In this document: positions 25,479-33,618 of the stretch, piece by piece
Position numbering within the stretch: the stretch's first letter is position 1
How the letters are laid out: each line of letters opens with the position of its first letter
DNA from: Streptomyces sp. Je 1-79
GTDB lineage: Bacteria > Actinomycetota > Actinomycetes > Streptomycetales > Streptomycetaceae
Length of the DNA: 64,000 nucleotides
Direction: 5' to 3'
Assembly (NCBI RefSeq): GCF_025195125.1
Contig: NZ_JAMGSL010000016.1
Span: 1-64,000 of the forward strand
Position numbers and translations under genes: made by a program
The notes under the pieces: generated by a model
The model's database searches: none
Seen by the model: only the letters and a program-made list of their open reading frames with translations
Told to the model about the DNA's origin: nothing

Positions 25479-27371
25479 ATGGCTTCCCCGGTGCTCGACG
25501 CCCGGACCGCGGCCCTCGCGGACAAGGCCCCGCTCTCCCGCCGCACCCGCGTGTCCGACCTGCCTGAGGTCCGCTGGGCGGCCCTGTCCGCCGTCGCCTT
25601 CCTGCTCGCCCTGCCGCTGGACCTGGCCGGCGCCCCCGCCTGGGCCTGGGGCCCCCTCTACGCGGTCTGCTACGTCGCCGGCGGCTGGGAACCCGGCTGG
25701 GAGGGCCTCAAGGCGCTGCGCGAGAAGTCCCTCGACGTCGACCTCCTCATGGTGGTCGCGGCCGTAGGCGCCGCCGCCATCGGCCAGTACCTCGACGGCG
25801 GTCTGCTCATCGTCATCTTCGCCGTCTCCGGCGCTCTGGAGGCGCTCGCCACCCGCCGCACCGCCGACTCCGTGCGCGGACTCCTCGACCTCGCCCCCGC
25901 GCGAGCGGTACGCCTCACGAGTGCCGGCGCCGAGGAGTCGGTGGACGTCACCGACCTGAGGATCGGCGACACCGTTCTCGTACGGCCGGGGGAGCGGCTG
26001 CCCGCCGACGGGACCGTGCTCGACGGCGCGAGCGACGTCGACCAGGCCACCATCACCGGGGAGTCGCTGCCCACGGCCAAGACGCCCGGCGCCGAGGTCT
26101 ACGCAGGGACCCTCAACGGAACGGGCGCCCTGCGCGTACGGGTGGACAAGGACGCGGCCGGCTCCGTCATCGCCCGGATCGTCGCGCTCGTCGAGGAGGC
26201 CAGTGCCACCAAGGCGCCCACCCAGCTCTTCATCGAGAAGATCGAACAGCGCTACTCGGTCGGCGTGGTCGTCGCCACCCTCGCGCTCTTCGCCGTCCCC
26301 CTCGCCCTCGGCGGCGACTTCGCCAGTGTGCTGCTCCGCGCCATGACCTTCATGATCGTGGCCTCGCCCTGCGCGGTCGTCCTCGCCACCATGCCGCCGC
26401 TGCTCTCCGCGATCGCCACCGCCGGCCGCCACGGCGTGCTCGTCAAATCCGCCGTGGTGATGGAACGCCTGGGCACGGTCGACCGGGTCGCGCTCGACAA
26501 GACCGGCACCCTCACCGAGGGCGCGCCGCGCGTCACCGCCGTCGAGGGCGACCCGGAGGCGCTCGCCCTCGCCGCCGCGGCCGAACTCCCCAGCGAACAC
26601 CCGCTCGCCCGTGCCGTGGTGGCCGCCGCGCGGGACCGCGGACTGCGCGTCGCCGAGGCTCGCGACTTCACCTCGGTGCCGGGCGAGGGCGTACGGGCGA
26701 CGGTCGACGGCCGCGAGGTGCGCGTGCGCCGGGCCGATGGCGGGCACGACGACACCGCCGTCGAAGTCGTCGTCGACGGCGACCGCGTCGCCGTCCTCAC
26801 GCTCACCGACCGGCTCCGGGACGGCGCCCCCGAAGCGGTCGCAGCCCTGGCCCGCCTCACCGGCACCACACCCACCCTGCTGACCGGCGACAACGCGGGC
26901 GCGGCCGGCCGGATCGCGGAGCGGACCGGCATCACCGACGTACGGGCCGGGCTCCTGCCCCAGGACAAGGTCGCGGCGGTACGGGAGTGGGAACGGGCCG
27001 GCTCCCGGGTCCTGGTGGTCGGTGACGGCGTCAACGACGCCCCCGCCCTGGCCGCCGCCCACAGCGGCATCGCGATGGGCCGGGCAGGCTCCGATCTGGC
27101 CCTGGAGACCGCCGACGCCGTCGTCGTACGCGACGAACTGGCCACGGTCCCCGCGGTCGTGGCCCTCTCGCGCCGCGCCCGCCGCCTCGTGATCCAGAAC
27201 CTGGTGATCGCGGGCACCTGCATCGGGGCCCTGGCGATCTGGGACCTCGCGGGCTACCTTCCGCTGCCGCTGGGCGTGGCGGGCCACGAGGGCTCGACCG
27301 TTCTGGTGGGGCTCAACGGCCTGCGCCTGCTGCGCGACGCGGCCTGGCGGAAGGCCGCCGCGGGGGAGTAG
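25479..27371 (+). CDS. P1B-4-type heavy-metal exporting ATPase (Co/Ni/Zn)
   Basis: A 630-residue inner-membrane pump that exports divalent metal using ATP. Seen in order: two N-terminal hydrophobic segments, actuator motif TGES (193-196), membrane metal site S296-P297-C298 (VASPCAVVLA), phosphorylation motif D340-KTGT, nucleotide-domain SEHPLA, hinge motif GDGVNDAPAL and the last membrane helix with HEGST (H603). SPC plus HEG[GS]T is the signature of subclass P1B-4 (CoaT, CtpD, CtpJ). There is no N-terminal CxxC or His-rich metal domain. The ATG at 25479 follows GAAGAGG; the frame upstream covers the operator. Control by the divergent NmtR-like protein is strongly suggested. Confidence 0.93.
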   Translation: MASPVLDARTAALADKAPLSRRTRVSDLPEVRWAALSAVAFLLALPLDLAGAPAWAWGPLYAVCYVAGGWEPGWEGLKALREKSLDVDLLMVVAAVGAAAIGQYLDGGLLIVIFAVSGALEALATRRTADSVRGLLDLAPARAVRLTSAGAEESVDVTDLRIGDTVLVRPGERLPADGTVLDGASDVDQATITGESLPTAKTPGAEVYAGTLNGTGALRVRVDKDAAGSVIARIVALVEEASATKAPTQLFIEKIEQRYSVGVVVATLALFAVPLALGGDFASVLLRAMTFMIVASPCAVVLATMPPLLSAIATAGRHGVLVKSAVVMERLGTVDRVALDKTGTLTEGAPRVTAVEGDPEALALAAAAELPSEHPLARAVVAAARDRGLRVAEARDFTSVPGEGVRATVDGREVRVRRADGGHDDTAVEVVVDGDRVAVLTLTDRLRDGAPEAVAALARLTGTTPTLLTGDNAGAAGRIAERTGITDVRAGLLPQDKVAAVREWERAGSRVLVVGDGVNDAPALAAAHSGIAMGRAGSDLALETADAVVVRDELATVPAVVALSRRARRLVIQNLVIAGTCIGALAIWDLAGYLPLPLGVAGHEGSTVLVGLNGLRLLRDAAWRKAAAGE

Positions 27372-27418
27372 CCCTCCCGCCGTGACCAGGTCCCGCGTCG
27401 CGCGCCCCGGCCGCCGGG

Positions 27419-27952
27419 CTATCCCTCCAGCTCGGCGAGCGCGTGGCTCAGCCACTCCACCCAGAAGCGCTCCAGGTCGATCCCGCCCCGCAGGACGAGA
27501 TGGCGCAACCGGTCCGGCTCGCTCTCCCGGCGCGCCGGCGGGAAGTCCCGTACCTCGATCGCGAGGTACTCCTCCAACTGCTGCTGGTGCAGGTCGAGAT
27601 GGCGACGCAACTCGTCCCGCATCCCGGGCGCGCCGACGACCGCCGCGGCCCGCATCCGCAGCAGGAGGGCGGAGCGCATCGGCTTGGGATCCTCGGTCCG
27701 CCCGACCCAGTCGGCCAGCTCGGCGCGGCCCGCGGGCAGCACCTCGTACTCCTTCTTCTGGCCGCGCGCCGGTACCGGAGCGGGCAGGGCGCGGATCTGC
27801 CCCGCCTGCTCCAGCTTGCCCAGCTCGCGATAGATCTGCTGGTGCGTGGACGACCAGAAGTAGCCGATCGACCGGTCGAAGCGCCGCGTCAGCTCAAGGC
27901 CGGAGGACGGCTTCTCGAGCAGCGCCGTGAGGATCGCGTGCGGGAGGGACAT
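27419..27952 (-). CDS. PadR-family transcriptional regulator
   Basis: A 177-residue repressor with the PadR N-terminal winged helix (AILTALLEKPSSGLELTRRF ... SSTHQQIYRELGKLEQAGQI ... KKEYEVLPAGRAELADWV) and a helical C-terminal dimerisation domain (VirR-like, ~95-177). PadR proteins often sense phenolic or lipophilic compounds. Its start is 32 bases after the stop of the 2,4-dienoyl-CoA reductase gene, so the two form an operon. The palindrome over the operon's -35 box is the natural candidate for its binding site. Confidence 0.88.
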   Translation of the reverse strand: MSLPHAILTALLEKPSSGLELTRRFDRSIGYFWSSTHQQIYRELGKLEQAGQIRALPAPVPARGQKKEYEVLPAGRAELADWVGRTEDPKPMRSALLLRMRAAAVVGAPGMRDELRRHLDLHQQQLEEYLAIEVRDFPPARRESEPDRLRHLVLRGGIDLERFWVEWLSHALAELEG

Positions 27953-27984
27953 GCACGCATCCTAGGTTCGGCGCACCGGGACGA

Positions 27985-30006
27985 TCACAGGGTGGCCGCC
28001 AGCCGCGTGCCCTGGTAGATGGCGCGCTTGGCGTCCAGCTCCGCGGCCACGTCGGCGCCGCCGATGAGGTGCGCCGTGCGGCCCGCCGCGATCAGCTCCT
28101 CGTACAGACCGCGGCGCGGCTCCTGGCCCGTGCAGAGGACGACGGTGTCGACGGCGACCGTCTGCGGCTCGCCGCCGATCGTGATGTGCAGGCCGTCGTC
28201 GTCGATCCGCTCGTACGTGGCGCCCGCGACCATGGTGACGCCGCGGTGCTTCATCTCGGCGCGGTGGATCCAGCCGGTGGTCTTGCCGAGGCCCGCGCCG
28301 ACCTTGGTCGTCTTGCGCTGGAGCAGGTGCACCTGACGCGGGGGCCGGGGGCGCTCGGGGGCGCGCAGCCCGCCGCGGGTCTCGTACGAGGTGTCGACAC
28401 CCCACTGCTTGAAGTACGTCTCGGGGTCCTGGCTCGCGCCCTCGCCGCCGTCGGTGAGGAACTCGGCGACGTCGAAGCCGATGCCGCCCGCGCCGAGGAT
28501 CGCGACGCGCTCGCCGACCGGTGCGCCGTCGCGCAGGACGTCCAGGTAGCTGACGACGCTCGGGTGGTCGACGCCCTCGATCTCCGGGGTGCGCGGGGTG
28601 ACTCCGGTGGCGACGACGACCTCGTCGTAACCGTCCAGGTCCCCGGCCGCGACCGGGGTGTTCAGCCGGACCTCGACCCCGCGCTCGTCGAGCTGGGTAC
28701 GGAAGTAGCGCAGCGTCTCGTCGAACTCCTCCTTGCCCGGCACCCGCTTGGCGATGTTCAGCTGGCCGCCGATCTCTCCGGCGGCGTCGAACAGGGTGAC
28801 GGAGTGGCCGCGTTCGGCGGCGGAGACGGAGAAGGCGAGCCCGGCCGGGCCCGCGCCGACGACGGCGATGCGCTTGGTGAGCCGGGTGGGGGAGAGGACC
28901 AGCTCGGTCTCGTGGCAGGCGCGCGGGTTCACCAGGCAGGAGGTGATCTTCAGGCTGAAGGTGTGGTCGAGGCAGGCCTGGTTGCAGCCGATGCAGGTGT
29001 TGATGGTGTCGGCGCGGTCCGCGGCGGCCTTGGCCACGAAGTCGGGGTCGGCGAGGAAGGGCCGGGCCATGGAGACGATGTCGGCGCGTCCCTCGGCGAG
29101 GATCTCCTCGGCGACCTCGGGGGTGTTGATGCGGTTGCTGGTGACGAGCGGGATGCCCACCGCGCCCATCAGCTTCTTGGTGACCCAGGTGTACGCGCCG
29201 CGCGGGACCGAGGTCGCGATCGTGGGGATACGCGCCTCGTGCCAGCCGATGCCGGTGTTGATGATCGTCGCGCCGGCGGCCTCGATCTCCTTGGCGAGGG
29301 AGACGACCTCCTCCAGCGTCGAACCGCCCGGGACGAGGTCCAGCATCGAGAGGCGGTAGACGACGATGAAGTCCTCGCCCACCCGCTCGCGGATCCGGCG
29401 GACGATCTCCAGGGGGAAGCGGACCCGGTTCTCGTAGCTGCCGCCCCAGCGGTCGGTGCGGTGGTTGGTGGCGGCCGCGATGAACTCGTTGATGAGGTAG
29501 CCCTCGGAGCCCATGACCTCGACGCCGTCGTACCCGGCGGCCTTGGCGAGCTCGGCGCAGCGGGCGTAGTCCTCGACGGTCTGCTCGACCTCGGCGTCGG
29601 AGAGCTCGTTGGGTACGAAGGGGCTGATCGGCGCCTGGATCGCACTGGGGGCGACGAGGGCCGGGTGGTAGGCGTACCGGCCGAAATGCAGGATCTGCAT
29701 CGCGATCCGCCCGCCCTCGCCGTGCACGGCGTCGGTGATGAGCCGGTGCTCGGCGACCTCCTCCTCGGTGGTCAGCTTGGCGCCGCCGTCCCAGGGACGG
29801 CCCGCCTCGTTGGGCGCGATGCCGCCGGTCACGATGAGTCCGACACCGCCGCGGGCGCGCTCGGCGTAGAAGGCGGCCATGCGCTCGAAGCCGTTCTCGG
29901 TCTCTTCGAGGCCGACGTGCATGGAACCCATGAGCACCCGGTTGGGCAGGGTGGTGAAGCCGAGGTCGAGCGGGCTCAGCAGGTGCGGGTACGGGGTCGA
30001 GGTCAT
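27985..30006 (-). CDS. fadH: NADPH-dependent 2,4-dienoyl-CoA reductase
   Basis: A 673-residue flavoprotein of the Old Yellow Enzyme group that reduces 2,4-dienoyl-CoA during breakdown of unsaturated fatty acids. The N-terminal FMN TIM barrel (TTLPNRVLMGSMHVGLEE ... SEGYLINEF ... NHRTDRWGGSYENR) is followed by the four-cysteine 4Fe-4S motif (CIGCNQACLDH ... ITSC) and FAD/NADPH domains (RIAVVGAGPAGLAFSVSAAE, RVAILGAGGIGFDVAEFL). Length and order match FadH. The start has GAGGAGG upstream. Expression is probably governed by the PadR encoded next in the operon, through a palindrome covering the -35 box. Confidence 0.93.
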   Translation of the reverse strand: MTSTPYPHLLSPLDLGFTTLPNRVLMGSMHVGLEETENGFERMAAFYAERARGGVGLIVTGGIAPNEAGRPWDGGAKLTTEEEVAEHRLITDAVHGEGGRIAMQILHFGRYAYHPALVAPSAIQAPISPFVPNELSDAEVEQTVEDYARCAELAKAAGYDGVEVMGSEGYLINEFIAAATNHRTDRWGGSYENRVRFPLEIVRRIRERVGEDFIVVYRLSMLDLVPGGSTLEEVVSLAKEIEAAGATIINTGIGWHEARIPTIATSVPRGAYTWVTKKLMGAVGIPLVTSNRINTPEVAEEILAEGRADIVSMARPFLADPDFVAKAAADRADTINTCIGCNQACLDHTFSLKITSCLVNPRACHETELVLSPTRLTKRIAVVGAGPAGLAFSVSAAERGHSVTLFDAAGEIGGQLNIAKRVPGKEEFDETLRYFRTQLDERGVEVRLNTPVAAGDLDGYDEVVVATGVTPRTPEIEGVDHPSVVSYLDVLRDGAPVGERVAILGAGGIGFDVAEFLTDGGEGASQDPETYFKQWGVDTSYETRGGLRAPERPRPPRQVHLLQRKTTKVGAGLGKTTGWIHRAEMKHRGVTMVAGATYERIDDDGLHITIGGEPQTVAVDTVVLCTGQEPRRGLYEELIAAGRTAHLIGGADVAAELDAKRAIYQGTRLAATL

Positions 30007-30041
30007 GAGGGGGCGCCTCCTCGCGCAGTGTCGTCAGGACT

Positions 30042-30080
30042 GTTGTAGACGAGCCGAGGCCGCTTGTGCAACAAGTTGCA
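30042..30080 (-). promoter_or_regulatory. fadH promoter with overlapping palindromic operator
   Basis: On the minus strand TTGCAC (30071-30066), an 18-base spacer and TACAAC (30047-30042) form a good housekeeping-type promoter, 36 bases before the fadH ATG. The perfect-arm palindrome TGCAAC-AA-GTTGCA (30067-30080) covers the -35 box, the expected place for a repressor such as the PadR protein of the same operon. Confidence 0.65.
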
Positions 30081-30124
30081 TAACGGTGGGGGCGTGATCT
30101 GCGCGACGTGGCGACACGACAAGA

Positions 30125-30150
30125 CCCCCGGGCGGGGTTCCGCCGGGGGC
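30125..30150. terminator. Hairpin after the cobalt transporter operon
   Basis: CCCCCGGGCGG and CCGCCGGGGG form a stem with one bulged G and a GGTT loop, followed on the minus strand by TCTTGTCGT. It lies 48 bases beyond the cbiO stop. Confidence 0.6.
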
Positions 30151-30197
30151 CTCAGGTGGGGTGGAGGTGGTGCGGGGGAGGCGCGGGGGTGGGCGCC

Positions 30198-31037
30198 TCA
30201 GGTCGTCGGTACCCAGCTGTCCAGGTCCTCCGCCGTGCGCGGGCCCTCACCGTCCGGGCCGAGCAGGCCCTGCGCGCGAAGCAGCCGGGTCACGGCCATG
30301 CCCCACGGGCGTCGCAGCCGGGCCGCGGCGAGCAGCGCGTCGTCCGCGAGCAGCTCCTCGATCGGGCCGGTCCGCAGACCCTGCGGCGACAGGACGGCCG
30401 CCTCGTCGGCCCAGCGCAGCGCCAGGTCGACGTCGTGGGTCGCCATGACCACCGTCGTACCCGAATCCCGCAGCCGGCCGAGCACCTCAAGCAGTCGCTC
30501 CTGCCCGTGCGGATCGAGCCCGGCCGTCGGCTCGTCCATGATGAGGACCCGGGGGCGCATCGCCACGGCGCCCGCGATCGCGGCCCGCTTCCGCTGGCCG
30601 TAGGAGAGCAGGTGCGTCGGCCGGTCCTCCAGCGCGACGATGTCCAGCGCCTCCAGCGCCTCGCGCACCCGGAGCCGTACCTCCTCCTCCGGAAGCCCCA
30701 GATTCATGGGCCCGAACGACACGTCCTGTCCGACCGACGCGGCGAAGAGCTGGTCGTCCGGATCCTGGACGACCAGCTGCACGGTGGTGCGCAGCCGGGT
30801 CAGCCCCTTCCGGTCGTACGACACGTCCTCGCCGTCCAGCCGGAGCGCGCCGCTGCCGCAGCGCAGGCCGCCGCTCAGCAGCCGCAGCATCGTCGTCTTG
30901 CCGCCGCCGTTACGGCCGAGCAGGGCCATCGCCCGGCCTTCCGGCACGGCGAAGTCGATGCCGTCGAGGACGACCGGCCCGTCCTCGTAGGCGAACGTGG
31001 CCTTCACCAGTTCCACGACAGGTGGCGCAGGACTCAC
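30198..31037 (-). CDS. cbiO: Cobalt ECF transporter ATPase CbiO
   Basis: A 279-residue ABC ATPase that energises the cobalt importer. Walker A reads GRNGGGKTT, the Q-loop is VVQDPDDQLFA, the signature is LSYGQRKRAAIAGA, Walker B is PRVLIMDEPTAGLDP and the switch His is in ATHDVDLA. Its GTG start overlaps the cbiQ stop (GTGA), so translation is coupled. It is the last gene of cbiMNQO. The Q-loop context QDPDDQLF is the mark of ECF-type ATPases and supports the call over a generic ABC protein. Confidence 0.93.
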   Translation of the reverse strand: MSPAPPVVELVKATFAYEDGPVVLDGIDFAVPEGRAMALLGRNGGGKTTMLRLLSGGLRCGSGALRLDGEDVSYDRKGLTRLRTTVQLVVQDPDDQLFAASVGQDVSFGPMNLGLPEEEVRLRVREALEALDIVALEDRPTHLLSYGQRKRAAIAGAVAMRPRVLIMDEPTAGLDPHGQERLLEVLGRLRDSGTTVVMATHDVDLALRWADEAAVLSPQGLRTGPIEELLADDALLAAARLRRPWGMAVTRLLRAQGLLGPDGEGPRTAEDLDSWVPTT

Positions 31038-31783
31038 GGCAGGGACCTTTCCAGTACGAGAGTGAGGGCGACGAGACCGGTGAGCAGGCCGGCCGTCGAG
31101 GCGAGGAACCGGCCCGAGACCGCGGCCTCGGGCACCAGGACCCGCAGCGTCCCGTCGTAACCCCGGCCGGCGAGGCCCGTCTGCAGGCGCTGCGCCCGGT
31201 CGAAGGCGCGTACGAACGCCGTCGCGCCGAGCCCGGCGAGTGAGCGCCAGGTCGCCGCCCGCGTGGTCAGCCCCAACCGGGCCGCCTGCGCCTGTCGGAT
31301 TTTGGATATCGCATCCAGAAGCAGAAAGCTGATCCGGTACATCACCAGGGCCACGTCCACCACAGGCGCCGGCACCCCGGCCCGTACGAGCCGCGGCAGC
31401 ACGTCGGAGACGGGCGTGGTGAGGGCGAACAGCAGTACGCCCAGGGACGCGGACGAGGTCCTCAGCAGCAGCTCACCCGCGTGGACAGGACCGTTGTGCG
31501 CGAACACGACGAGCCCGCGGTCACCGCCCACCTCGAAGAGCAGCGGGATCGCCCCCGTCACACAGAAGCCCAGCGGGATGCGGAACGCGCGCCACAACTG
31601 GCGCCCCGGCACCCCCGCCGGCCCGAGCAGGACGGTCAGGGTGGCGGCCGCGACCAGAACGGCACCCGGCCACGGCGGCAGACACACCGCGCAGACCGTC
31701 AGACCGAATCCGAGCACCGCTTTCTCGCACGGGTGACGGCGGCGCCAGCGACTGCTGTGCGCCGCCGCGTCGATCGGCAGCAC
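31034..31783 (-). CDS. cbiQ: Cobalt ECF transporter membrane component CbiQ
   Basis: A 249-residue T-component with five or so hydrophobic helices and the coupling-helix motifs of the family, with AQAARLGLTTRAATWRSLAG and RAQRLQTGLAGRGYDG being the clearest (the latter holds the second A-R-G motif). It links substrate subunit CbiM and CbiN to the ATPase. The GTG at 31783 lies four bases after the cbiN stop and is preferred; the longer frame starting at 31885 would overlap cbiN in another frame. The stop overlaps the cbiO start. Confidence 0.9.
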   Translation of the reverse strand: MLPIDAAAHSSRWRRRHPCEKAVLGFGLTVCAVCLPPWPGAVLVAAATLTVLLGPAGVPGRQLWRAFRIPLGFCVTGAIPLLFEVGGDRGLVVFAHNGPVHAGELLLRTSSASLGVLLFALTTPVSDVLPRLVRAGVPAPVVDVALVMYRISFLLLDAISKIRQAQAARLGLTTRAATWRSLAGLGATAFVRAFDRAQRLQTGLAGRGYDGTLRVLVPEAAVSGRFLASTAGLLTGLVALTLVLERSLP

Positions 31784-31787
31784 CGGG

Positions 31788-32129
31788 CTACTCGTTGCCG
31801 GACGCTGCCACCGGCGTCTTCTCCCCGGCCCGGACCTCACCCTGCCTACGGCCCTTGCGCAGGCCGAAGTAGTAGGCGAGGACACCCGCGCCGAGCGCGG
31901 CCTGCAGGGCGAAGAGCGCCGACTCGATCTCTCCGGAGGCCGGCTCGTAGAGCGGGCTGAACCAGGGCTCGTAGTCGGGAGCGATCTCCGTGATCGCCGT
32001 CTCGGCCTCGGCGTCGGCCCCGGCGAACGGCTCCTCCTTGTGGTCGCCGAGTCCCAGCACCAGCGGGAGCACCGCCAGCGCCGCGACGACGAGCAGCAGC
32101 AGCGTGTTGATCTTCGCGTTCCGGCTCAT
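31788..32129 (-). CDS. cbiN: Cobalt transporter accessory subunit CbiN
   Basis: A 113-residue membrane protein with the two-helix topology of CbiN: a first helix (INTLLLLVVAALAVLPLVLG), an acidic extracytoplasmic loop (FAGADAEAETAITEIAPDYE then PWFSPLYEPASGEIESALFA) and a second helix (LQAALGAGVLAYYFGLRKGR). CbiN assists metal loading into CbiM. The PWFSPLYEPPSGEIESLLF-type loop is family-specific. Its ATG shares one base with the cbiM TGA (TGATG), showing coupled translation. Confidence 0.92.
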   Translation of the reverse strand: MSRNAKINTLLLLVVAALAVLPLVLGLGDHKEEPFAGADAEAETAITEIAPDYEPWFSPLYEPASGEIESALFALQAALGAGVLAYYFGLRKGRRQGEVRAGEKTPVAASGNE

Positions 32130-32827
32130 CAGGCGCTCGCCTCCGCGTTCTCGTTCTTCTTCCGGGACGGGAGCAGGACCCCGAGCCGGGTCAGGTCGCC
32201 CTTGCTGGACTGCGTGAGCAGGCGCATCACGAGCACCGTCAGCAGACCCTCGCTGACCGCGAGCGGAAGCTGCGTGACGGCGAAGATCCCGCCGAACTTC
32301 GCCAGCGCCCCGAGCACACCGCTGCCCGGGTCCGGGAAGGCCAGCGCGAGCTGCACGCTGGTCACGCAGTACGTCGACAGGTCGGCGACGAACGCACCGA
32401 AGAACACACTCACCATGAGCGGCACGTCGAAGCGGCGCAGCAGCCAGTACGTACCGAAACCGGCCCACGGGCCGACGATCGCCATCGAGAAGACGTTGGC
32501 GCCGAGCGTGGTGAGCCCGCCGTGGGCGAGCAGCAGCGCCTGGAACAGCAGGGTGATCGTGCCCAGGACCGCCATCACCGGCGGCCGGAACAGGATCGCG
32601 CCCAGCCCCGTACCGGTCGGGTGCGAGCAACTGCCCGTCACCGACGGAATCTTGAGCGCGGACAGGACGAAGGTGAACGCACCGGACGCACCGAGCAGCA
32701 GGGTGGACTCGGGATTGGCCTTGACCTCACGGGTCAGCGCGCGGACACCGTGGACGACAAAGGGAGCGGACGCGACGCCCCAGGCGGCCGCGTGCACAGG
32801 GGGCAGATACCCCTCGGCTATATGCAT
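32129..32827 (-). CDS. cbiM: Cobalt transporter substrate-binding membrane subunit CbiM
   Basis: A 232-residue S-component with seven helices that captures Co2+. The start at 32827 gives the invariant N-terminus MHIAEGYLPP, whose amino group and His2 are metal ligands; a longer frame reaching 32989 is part of the riboswitch and is rejected. Further marks are CSHPTGTGLGAILF and a late His-poor tail. Nickel and cobalt members are hard to tell apart from sequence alone, but the cobalamin riboswitch directly upstream argues for cobalt. Confidence 0.94.
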   Translation of the reverse strand: MHIAEGYLPPVHAAAWGVASAPFVVHGVRALTREVKANPESTLLLGASGAFTFVLSALKIPSVTGSCSHPTGTGLGAILFRPPVMAVLGTITLLFQALLLAHGGLTTLGANVFSMAIVGPWAGFGTYWLLRRFDVPLMVSVFFGAFVADLSTYCVTSVQLALAFPDPGSGVLGALAKFGGIFAVTQLPLAVSEGLLTVLVMRLLTQSSKGDLTRLGVLLPSRKKNENAEASA

Positions 32828-32859
32828 GGTTGGGAGACCTCTCCAGCACCTCGTGGATG

Positions 32860-33045
32860 GACAACGCACCTCGGCCGGTCTCCTGGCTGACGGGTCATGC
32901 CGCCGCGGCTCCGCCTTCCCACACCACCGCGGTCTCCCGCGGCGGTCCAGTGGCTTCCCCGGAGGGATGGAGCCGGACTTCCCGATCACAGTGGCGAGGG
33001 CCGCACCGGTACCGCACCGGTTTCCCGTACACCAAGGCGCTGTGA
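32860..33045 (-). ncRNA. Cobalamin riboswitch
   Basis: Read on the minus strand, the leader contains a 5' GGGAAACCGGTG block, CTCGCCACTGTGA (matching the CCGCAACTGTGA element), GGGAAGTCCGG, GGAAGCCACTGG and the highly conserved B12 box GCCAGGAGACCGGCC (32887-32873), in the order of the family. It ends ~35 bases before the cbiM start, so coenzyme B12 binding is expected to shut off cobalt import by masking the ribosome site or by termination. The boundaries are approximate. Confidence 0.92.
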
Positions 33046-33074
33046 CATTAGTGGGTTGACCAGGTACATCACAA
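33045..33074 (-). promoter_or_regulatory. Promoter of cbiMNQO
   Basis: Minus-strand TTGTGA (33074-33069), an 18-base spacer and TAATGT (33050-33045) lie just upstream of the riboswitch fold, the place where transcription should begin. Confidence 0.6.
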
Positions 33075-33213
33075 CACAGAGCCCCCTGCGGACGGTGTGT
33101 GACGGATCTCGCGCGCGCCCCCGCACCCCTTCCGGCCCCCGCTCACCCCTTGCGCCTCCGGGCCCTCGTTCCGTTACGTCCGGGCCCGGCGCGCCCCCTG
33201 CCGGGCCCTCCGC

Positions 33214-33618
33214 TCAGCCCTTCCGGTACGTGTACGCGTCCGCGGCCGCCGCCACCACCGCGTCGAGGTCGCCGCCGGCGCTCGCCATGACGAGGGCGGC
33301 GACGGCGCCCTCGACGAACGGGGCGTCCACGAGCCGCGACCCCGCCGGCAGCTCGTCCCCCTCGGCGAGGAGCGCCTTCACGGTCAGGACGGCGCTGCCG
33401 AGGTCGACCAGAAGGGCGACCCCCGCGCCCCCGTCGACCGTCTTCGCCGCCTCGACGATCCGCTCGGAACTGGTGCCGAGACCCCCGTCGGAGGTCCCCC
33501 CGGCGGCGGCGACGGGAGCGATGGCGCCGCCGCCCGCGAGCCCCTGCGCCAGGGCGGCGACGGCGTCCGCGACGGCGGCGCTGTGCGAGACGAGCACGAT
33601 GCCCACCAGACCGGTCAC
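33214..33618 (-). CDS. dhaM: Dihydroxyacetone kinase phosphotransfer subunit DhaM
   Basis: A 134-residue PTS EIIA-mannose-type protein that relays phosphate from HPr to DhaL-bound ADP. The active-site histidine is in GIVLVSHS, and the strand LLVDLGSAVLT is typical. Only the EIIA domain is present; there is no HPr or EI extension as in E. coli DhaM. The GTG start overlaps the dhaL TGA by four bases. It is the third gene of dhaKLM. Confidence 0.92.
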   Translation of the reverse strand: MTGLVGIVLVSHSAAVADAVAALAQGLAGGGAIAPVAAAGGTSDGGLGTSSERIVEAAKTVDGGAGVALLVDLGSAVLTVKALLAEGDELPAGSRLVDAPFVEGAVAALVMASAGGDLDAVVAAAADAYTYRKG

